Under the pieces are notes generated by a model. It saw only the letters and a program-made list of their open reading frames with translations. It did not search any database and was not told where the DNA came from. A stretch of 64,000 nt of DNA from a virus: positions 1-64,000 of IMG/VR virus record IMGVR_UViG_3300017917_002954. One strand, written 5' to 3'. Numbering within the stretch: position 1 is the stretch's first letter; every line of letters begins with the position of its first letter. The position numbers and the translations under genes are program-made. Of this stretch, positions 60,336 through 64,000 are shown one piece after another.

Positions 60336-60637
60336 TGTTCAGTTAGGTATTTTAATTGAAACCAGCTCTGTGCTGATTCGTTAAAAAAGTCCAAATGTAC
60401 TTGGTCCTCATAATGATATCGATGACGAAATTCTTCTTGCAACCATTCACCGTCATCGTTGTATTCATTTGGTGCCAGTCCACGATGATGCCTAATAGTA
60501 AACCCTAGTTCTTTTTTGAGCTTCCAGGATATCATGGTCATGCTTCGGCCATATTCGTCATCTATTCTACGATGTATTTCGTACCACTCGTGTAGCTTGT
60601 GAAATATGATCAAGTTTTTTCTAACAGTGATCTTCAT
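60332..60637 (-). CDS. Array protein 2, LRW-family-like
   Basis: 101 residues. N-terminal strand KITVRKNLIIFHKLHEWYEI, a helix ISWKLKKELGFTIRHH, then DGEWLQEEFRHRYHYED and C-terminal VHLDFFNESAQSWFQLKYL, which matches the ending x-F-x-L-[RK]-[WY] of the array. Single-base junction with the next gene (TAATG). Confidence 0.55.
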   Translation of the reverse strand: MKITVRKNLIIFHKLHEWYEIHRRIDDEYGRSMTMISWKLKKELGFTIRHHRGLAPNEYNDDGEWLQEEFRHRYHYEDQVHLDFFNESAQSWFQLKYLTEQ

Positions 60638-60900
60638 TACAGTTCCTTGGCCTGTAGTTTAATCCAGGTCATTTCTTGTGGATGGCACGGTTTATGTACA
60701 TCACGCCCGTGTTCTCTAACTAGTGTAAGCCCATTGGCATTTTCCAACCAAACACGACTGGCCATTTGAAAACAGGCATTGTGTAGAATTTTCTGCCCTT
60801 TGCTACAGTCTTCAGGATGATAACCACGTTGAAACGCATAACGCACTGGTTCGTTGAACAACTTGGTACCAACAGGAAATTCGTAGTAGTAATCAATCAT
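60637..60900 (-). CDS. Array region protein, unknown
   Basis: 87 residues from the ATG in ATGA overlap at 60900; a six-residue longer start exists. MIDYYYEFPVGTKLFNEPV, then CSKGQKILHNACFQMASRVWLENANG and a C-terminal WIKLQAK. Lacks the array motif but has the same size and Trp content. Confidence 0.5.
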   Translation of the reverse strand: MIDYYYEFPVGTKLFNEPVRYAFQRGYHPEDCSKGQKILHNACFQMASRVWLENANGLTLVREHGRDVHKPCHPQEMTWIKLQAKEL

Positions 60901-61169
60901 TCTGGTTTGGCCAAACAATAGTGTAGGTAAATCTTTTCTCCCATGACCAATCGATCAAAGGTAATGTTCCATCCGGCGGGCCCTGCATTATATTGATCTT
61001 TGTAGTTTTCTTTCAACCAATATTCTGTCTCCATGCGACGCCTTACACGATACATCCAAGTGTTCTTCCAACAATGAGCATCTGAATCCCAATAGGTTTT
61101 ATAAGTTTTATCCACATCTTTAGGAACAATTTCTACTTCGTCTATGGGTTGATACGGTTGCCAGGTCAT
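60897..61169 (-). CDS. Array region protein, diverged member
   Basis: 90 residues from the ATG at 61169 (ATGA overlap). VEIVPKDVDKTYKTYWDSDAH, WMYRVRRRMETEYWLKENYKD, NITFDRLVMGEKIYLHYCLAKP. The W-[LF]-x-x-N helix and a strand-rich end resemble other array members but the final LRW is missing. Confidence 0.5.
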   Translation of the reverse strand: MTWQPYQPIDEVEIVPKDVDKTYKTYWDSDAHCWKNTWMYRVRRRMETEYWLKENYKDQYNAGPAGWNITFDRLVMGEKIYLHYCLAKPE

Positions 61170-61438
61170 TGTCGGATCTTCCACTTTAAAGCAAACATTG
61201 TAGCATCTTTAGCGTTTTCAATCAACCATGTACCTCGGTGTTCACGGTGCTCTCCGGTAAAGTTATCATCCGCCCAATTCTTCACAGTGTTCCAGCCTTG
61301 CCCAGAATCAGGATCATAATCAACGTTAAGCACTGTCCACCCAAAGCCTTGTAAGACATCGCACAGAATCACAAAGTCCATGCTTTGCTCCATGCCTTTG
61401 GCTAGATCATTCAATACTTGTTCTTGTAGATCACTCAT
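61166..61438 (-). CDS. Array protein 3, LRW-family-like
   Basis: 90 residues. Helical start SDLQEQVLNDLAKGMEQSMDFVILC, a middle strand TVLNVDYDPDSGQGW, and the C-terminal GTWLIENAKDATMFALKWK, clearly the array ending. Starts in ATGA overlap. Confidence 0.6.
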   Translation of the reverse strand: MSDLQEQVLNDLAKGMEQSMDFVILCDVLQGFGWTVLNVDYDPDSGQGWNTVKNWADDNFTGEHREHRGTWLIENAKDATMFALKWKIRQ

Positions 61439-61737
61439 GCAAACCTCAACAAATCAAATTCATCTGCATAGTGATACCAACTCCAGTCGTCATGATCAAC
61501 ATAGTCATTGCCTACAGTTCTATACACAGTGGTCCACCACGCAACTTGATCGGACACAGTACGAATTGGTCTCCAAGCAAACCACGGTTGCCATTGATGA
61601 ATTGTGCGTTTTGAGACCCATCGAGCTCGTCGCCAACTTGGACGTTGATAATCCAGTATCCAGCGCCAACCCACTACCCCTAAAAACAAGCTGGCCACAA
61701 CAATACCAGACAATGCAAACATAACCGCTCGTTCCAT
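61435..61737 (-). CDS. Array protein 4, TM plus WxPWFAW subtype
   Basis: 100 residues. N-terminal transmembrane span (MFALSGIVVASLFLGVVGW), then RRARWVSKRTIHQWQPWFAWRPIR, WWTTVYRTV and HYADEFDLLRFA. The W-x-P-x-FAW-[KR]-P segment aligns with the short protein at 63087, so these two form a second subfamily; the present one has a membrane anchor. TAATG junction. Confidence 0.6.
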   Translation of the reverse strand: MERAVMFALSGIVVASLFLGVVGWRWILDYQRPSWRRARWVSKRTIHQWQPWFAWRPIRTVSDQVAWWTTVYRTVGNDYVDHDDWSWYHYADEFDLLRFA

Positions 61738-61955
61738 TACGCAAAACTCAACTGAAACATCACAGCATCGCGTTCATGCTCAAACCAAAAATCCCAGTTA
61801 AATTCAACCCAAGAATCCCATGCACAGTTCTTTCTACACCATTTTCTTGCTTGCTCTCGTTTGGGAGTAATTGATCCGGGTGCGGCGATCTTTATACGAT
61901 ACCAATCAGCTTCGTGTAGGCTTTCCAGAGTATAAGTTTGCAATGCCAAGCCCAT
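61737..61955 (-). CDS. Array protein 5, CRKNC / FQLSF ending
   Basis: 72 residues from the ATG at 61955 (TAATG). Helix LHEADWYRIKIAAP, then EQARKWCRKNCAWDSWVEFN, and ending DFWFEHERDAVMFQLSFA. Both the W-C-R-x-x-[CN] helix and the MF-x-L ending match the proteins at 62203 and 63493. Confidence 0.65.
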   Translation of the reverse strand: MGLALQTYTLESLHEADWYRIKIAAPGSITPKREQARKWCRKNCAWDSWVEFNWDFWFEHERDAVMFQLSFA

Positions 61956-62206
61956 TATGACCACCGTAATTGAAATAACATCATATCCGCTTCATTTTTA
62001 AAATGCCAACGATAGTTGTTTGATAGTTTGCCGTGGCTGTCGTGCCCTATCCACAGCACAGTCCACGTTCCTAAACGTGATTGGTGCTGACTTTCTACTA
62101 GTCCCCAACGTGGTCCAAATTGCTGATAACACCATTCCTTGGGTGACCATATGGTGTGATTATTGATGCGTTCAATGATCGCGGTATAAGGTAAAGTACG
62201 GCTCAT
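61955..62206 (-). CDS. Array protein 6, LRW-family
   Basis: 83 residues from the ATG at 62206 (ATGA overlap). A first strand RTLPYTAIIERINNH, WSPKEWCYQQFGPRWGLV, and the ending YRWHFKNEADMMLFQLRWS. A typical member with the full MLFxLRW motif. Confidence 0.65.
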   Translation of the reverse strand: MSRTLPYTAIIERINNHTIWSPKEWCYQQFGPRWGLVESQHQSRLGTWTVLWIGHDSHGKLSNNYRWHFKNEADMMLFQLRWS

Positions 62207-62436
62207 GCCCACCTCAACTTAAACATGGTCATTTGTTCATCTGTGTCAAAAAAGAACTTGTTGTAGCCCGAACGTTGACCGCAACTGTGTTCTCTGCACC
62301 ATGCGTCCACAGTCTGCATGTCAGCATCGTTGGCTATGTCAAAATATCCAGGTTCTGTCACTGGCTCAAGTCGAACATAACCCGGAAAGTGGTCAACATC
62401 CGACACTGTATATTTGGTGCCGTTGATTGTGGCCAT
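62203..62436 (-). CDS. Array protein 7, LRW-family
   Basis: 77 residues. Strand-rich start TINGTKYTVSDVDHFPGYV, helix with MQTVDAWCREHSCGQRSG, ending FFFDTDEQMTMFKLRWA. A clear member; the WCREHSC segment pairs with WCRKNCA and WCRDNCT in other members. Confidence 0.68.
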   Translation of the reverse strand: MATINGTKYTVSDVDHFPGYVRLEPVTEPGYFDIANDADMQTVDAWCREHSCGQRSGYNKFFFDTDEQMTMFKLRWA

Positions 62437-62645
62437 TAGGCGAACCTCAACAAGAACATTGTGTACTTTTGTTCGTCGTCGATATTGATGTAATTAAATC
62501 TGTGATCAATACCCCAAGTGTGTAGCATCCAATCTTGAAAGTGCTCATTGCTAGATGCTGGTCCAAACTCAGATCTATAGTGTTCACGAACACGGTTATA
62601 GGCATCCCAGCTGATCTTGGTTCGATCCATCATTACTACTGTCAT
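62436..62645 (-). CDS. Array protein 8, LRF-family
   Basis: 69 residues. KISWDAYNRVREHYRSEFG, HFQDWMLHTWGIDHRFN and ending NIDDEQKYTMFLLRFA. Member with Phe instead of Trp at the end. TAATG junction with the next gene. Confidence 0.65.
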   Translation of the reverse strand: MTVVMMDRTKISWDAYNRVREHYRSEFGPASSNEHFQDWMLHTWGIDHRFNYINIDDEQKYTMFLLRFA

Positions 62646-62866
62646 GCAAACCTCAACATAAAAGCAGTGTAGTCACTGTCGTTGGGAAACTCAATCCAGT
62701 ATTCAGTGTCATTCCAAAAGTATTGCCTGTGATGCTTGTGATGTAGACCAAAATGCTCGCGCCATAGCGCACCCATCACGGTGGGTGTCACAGGATTCAT
62801 GTCCATTATCTCTCGACTGGCACGGTTGTATGCTTCGCCTAGTTCTTTCTGTGTGGTTCTAATCAT
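62642..62866 (-). CDS. Array protein 9, LRF-family
   Basis: 74 residues from the ATG at 62866 (ATGA overlap); longer in-frame starts fall inside the previous gene. TTQKELGEAYNRASREIM, ALWREHFGLHHKHHRQYF and ending EFPNDSDYTAFMLRFA. His-rich centre. Confidence 0.62.
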   Translation of the reverse strand: MIRTTQKELGEAYNRASREIMDMNPVTPTVMGALWREHFGLHHKHHRQYFWNDTEYWIEFPNDSDYTAFMLRFA

Positions 62867-63090
62867 TCGGTGCCCCAACGCAATACAAAAAACATGTAAT
62901 CTTGTTCGTTGTGAAACTGATAGCATGTAGGACTCCATCCAGCCCAACAGTATCTACGACCTTTTTCGTTGCGGCCAAAGTTTTTTTCCAACCATTCGCA
63001 ACGTTCAATAGATTGACTCCAATGCGTTTCCTGAGGACACACACTGTATTTCCAATACCTAATGCTACGTCTTCTTTGTTTTGCGTTCAT
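62863..63090 (-). CDS. Array protein 10, LRW-family
   Basis: 75 residues. Basic start NAKQRRRSIRYWKYSVCPQ, helix IERCEWLEKNFGRNEKG, YCWAGWSPTCYQF, ending HNEQDYMFFVLRWGTE. Cys-rich with four Cys that could bind metal. Confidence 0.65.
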   Translation of the reverse strand: MNAKQRRRSIRYWKYSVCPQETHWSQSIERCEWLEKNFGRNEKGRRYCWAGWSPTCYQFHNEQDYMFFVLRWGTE

Positions 63091-63278
63091 GCGTCTTTTA
63101 ATACATCAAATACGTTGCCATACTCCCAACCCTGATCGGGATATACCATTCTGTTTCGACTGCGACGATACACACGTCGCAACCAATGCCACGAACCGTG
63201 AATGTCCTGTACTGGCTTCCAAGCAAATACCGGTTCCCAAGGTCCTTGCGGTCCACGAAATTTGATCAATTCTGCCAC
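63087..63278 (-). CDS. Array protein 11, WxPxFAW subtype
   Basis: 63 residues from a GTG at 63278; a TTG at 63269 that overlaps the previous stop is equally possible. FRGPQGPWEPVFAWKPVQ, WHWLRRVYRRSRNRM and ending GNVFDVLKD. Aligns with the C-terminal two-thirds of the protein at 61435 without its membrane span. Confidence 0.6.
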   Translation of the reverse strand: MAELIKFRGPQGPWEPVFAWKPVQDIHGSWHWLRRVYRRSRNRMVYPDQGWEYGNVFDVLKDA

Positions 63279-63490
63279 CTTAACATAAACATCATCAAGT
63301 CCTGCTCAGTATCCAGTGTTATGACCATGCCCATTTGATGATCACGACCACGTGGTAAATTGGTGTCCATCCACTCTAGTATTGCTGTTTCGTTATCGGC
63401 CCACCACATGTAGTCTGCAATCATTACCAGCTGTGCCTTAGATGCAGGACTATGGGCCGGAATAAATCGTTGATGATGTACAGTTGACAT
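63266..63490 (-). CDS. Array protein 12, LRW-family
   Basis: 74 residues from ATG 63490, or 78 from ATG 63502, which overlaps the previous gene. KAQLVMIADYMWWADNETA, ILEWMDTNLPRGRDHQMGM, ending VITLDTEQDLMMFMLRWQN. A clear member with the MMFxLRW ending. Confidence 0.62.
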   Translation of the reverse strand: MSTVHHQRFIPAHSPASKAQLVMIADYMWWADNETAILEWMDTNLPRGRDHQMGMVITLDTEQDLMMFMLRWQN

Positions 63491-63492
63491 GT

Positions 63493-63690
63493 CTATGACC
63501 ATCGTAGACTGAATAACAATGCGTCATCTACTGATTCAAACTGTGCTCTACGAACAGCAGTACCAGGTATGCCCCAAATACGATAATCGCCTGTGCAATT
63601 ATCTCTGCACCAGGCATGTATGAGTTCAATGTCCTCATAGCTTTTCAACCGAGCTCGAACTTCAGTCCAAGGTTTAGAAGAGGGGGTCAT
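63493..63690 (-). CDS. Array protein 13, LRW-family
   Basis: 65 residues from ATG 63690 (a GTG three bases upstream is also in frame). TEVRARLKSYEDIELIHAW, CRDNCTGDYRIWG and ending FESVDDALLFSLRWS. Carries WCRDNC, aligned with WCREHSC and WCRKNC in two other members. It overlaps the previous gene by 17 bases. Confidence 0.65.
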   Translation of the reverse strand: MTPSSKPWTEVRARLKSYEDIELIHAWCRDNCTGDYRIWGIPGTAVRRAQFESVDDALLFSLRWS

Positions 63691-64000
63691 CACTGATATC
63701 CCGGGGAAAACTTAACGTAAACCAGTTCAGTGTAGCATCATCTTTGACATACAATCTATATTCATCATATTTTATTGAATACGCCCAGTGTTTGTTGTAT
63801 TCCCCCACTGCTGAACTTTCCTTAATTATCTCCTCGCGAGTTTCTACATCTGTACTCCACCCAAACTTTTCGTTGAACCAACGTCGGCATTTGTCAAACT
63901 CCAACACACCCGATCTTAGATTTGGAGCATAACTCTTGGGACGCTTGAATTCAATCATCCACTGAAAGTCGTGATGCCAACTGTGCCTACGGTCTAATTT
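63674..64000 (-). CDS. Array protein 14, 5' end outside window
   Basis: At least 108 residues visible; the frame is open to the right edge. An ATG at 63958 is in frame, but the upstream residues KLDRRHSWHHDF match the start of the protein at 59511 (KLDRRFRYYPDF), so the real start is probably beyond the window. DKCRRWFNEKFGWS and ending RLYVKDDATLNWFTLSFPRD fit the family plan, followed by an acidic tail. It overlaps the next gene by 17 bases. Confidence 0.6.
   Translation of the reverse strand, partial: KLDRRHSWHHDFQWMIEFKRPKSYAPNLRSGVLEFDKCRRWFNEKFGWSTDVETREEIIKESSAVGEYNKHWAYSIKYDEYRLYVKDDATLNWFTLSFPRDISDDPLF

Larger units (their letters stand above)
59511..64000 (-). repeat. Tandem array of 18 small genes, many paralogous
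   Basis: Gene-level repeat: 18 minus-strand genes of 63-115 codons, joined mainly by ATGA, TAATG or TGATG overlaps. At least ten share the plan beta-strand / helix with W-[CFLM] / loop / strand with acidic residue, then x-M-F-x-L-[RK]-[WF] at the C-terminus; two share a W-x-P-x-FAW-P block, one of them with a membrane span. DNA-level identity is low, so these are old duplicates. The array continues past the right edge. Confidence 0.8.

Noticed and set aside
1-64000. tRNA genes, CRISPR arrays, insertion sequences, attachment sites
   Set aside because: No cloverleaf-like segment with CCA-type end, no regularly spaced direct repeats with unique spacers, and no transposase or integrase was seen on reading through.

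Overview
This window is a segment of a large, moderately AT-rich genome of a contractile-tailed (T4-like) bacteriophage, probably from an aquatic bacterium. The evidence is a run of T4-type baseplate genes (gp53, gp5, gp25 and gp6 homologues) followed by a 4848-residue virion protein. Genes are packed almost without gaps, mostly with ATGA, TAATG or TGATG overlaps, and there are no ribosomal, tRNA or transposase genes. A phage-borne pstS with a PHO-box-like element upstream suggests a phosphate-limited Gram-negative host with a PhoB-type regulator. The PstS sequence looks proteobacterial, possibly betaproteobacterial (inference).

Layout. (1) 1-29050, plus strand: tail and baseplate module. It holds a tube/cap-like protein (5' end outside the window), gp53, a hub-like protein, a gp5-like OB-fold spike without lysozyme, gp25, gp6, the giant fibre/baseplate protein and four smaller fibre or neck-type proteins. 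It closes with a strong UUCG-loop terminator at 29070-29096. (2) 29122-51228, mainly plus strand: a surface- or glycan-modification-like region. It contains GT-A-like glycosyltransferases, a sulfotransferase and a second P-loop protein, two SGNH hydrolase-like proteins, six radical SAM proteins with an N-terminal SPASM/twitch-like cysteine domain, a NodU-type carbamoyltransferase preceded by a 33-residue basic microprotein, and three paralogues of an uncharacterised, possibly glycosyltransferase-like family. (3) 51229-52285: PHO box and pstS. (4) 52282-56043, minus strand: DegT-type aminotransferase, NAD-dependent epimerase, a small conserved protein, thyX and a third SGNH-like protein. (5) 56045-59413, minus strand: small hypothetical, membrane and secreted proteins, and a HEVLH metallopeptidase with a VWA-like MIDAS domain. 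(6) 59511-64000, minus strand: a tandem array of 18 tiny genes, many of them paralogues ending in a [MF]-F-x-L-R-[WF] motif, running off the right edge.

How the parts may work together. Region 1 builds the host-contact apparatus. Regions 2 and 4 together look like a pathway that makes or alters a decorated surface polymer (amino sugar, carbamoyl, sulfo and acyl changes), either on the virion or on the infected host; this is inference from gene content. PstS and ThyX are typical phage auxiliary metabolic genes for phosphate supply and dTMP synthesis. Region 6 has no function I can name.

The most novel-looking features are the six-member N-twitch radical SAM cluster, the array of small MFxLRW proteins, the PHO box in front of pstS, and a recurrent arrangement in which promoter-like -10 or late-promoter-like elements lie 5-7 nt from SD-less start codons, implying leaderless transcripts. 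No intergenic stretch reaches 300 bases.
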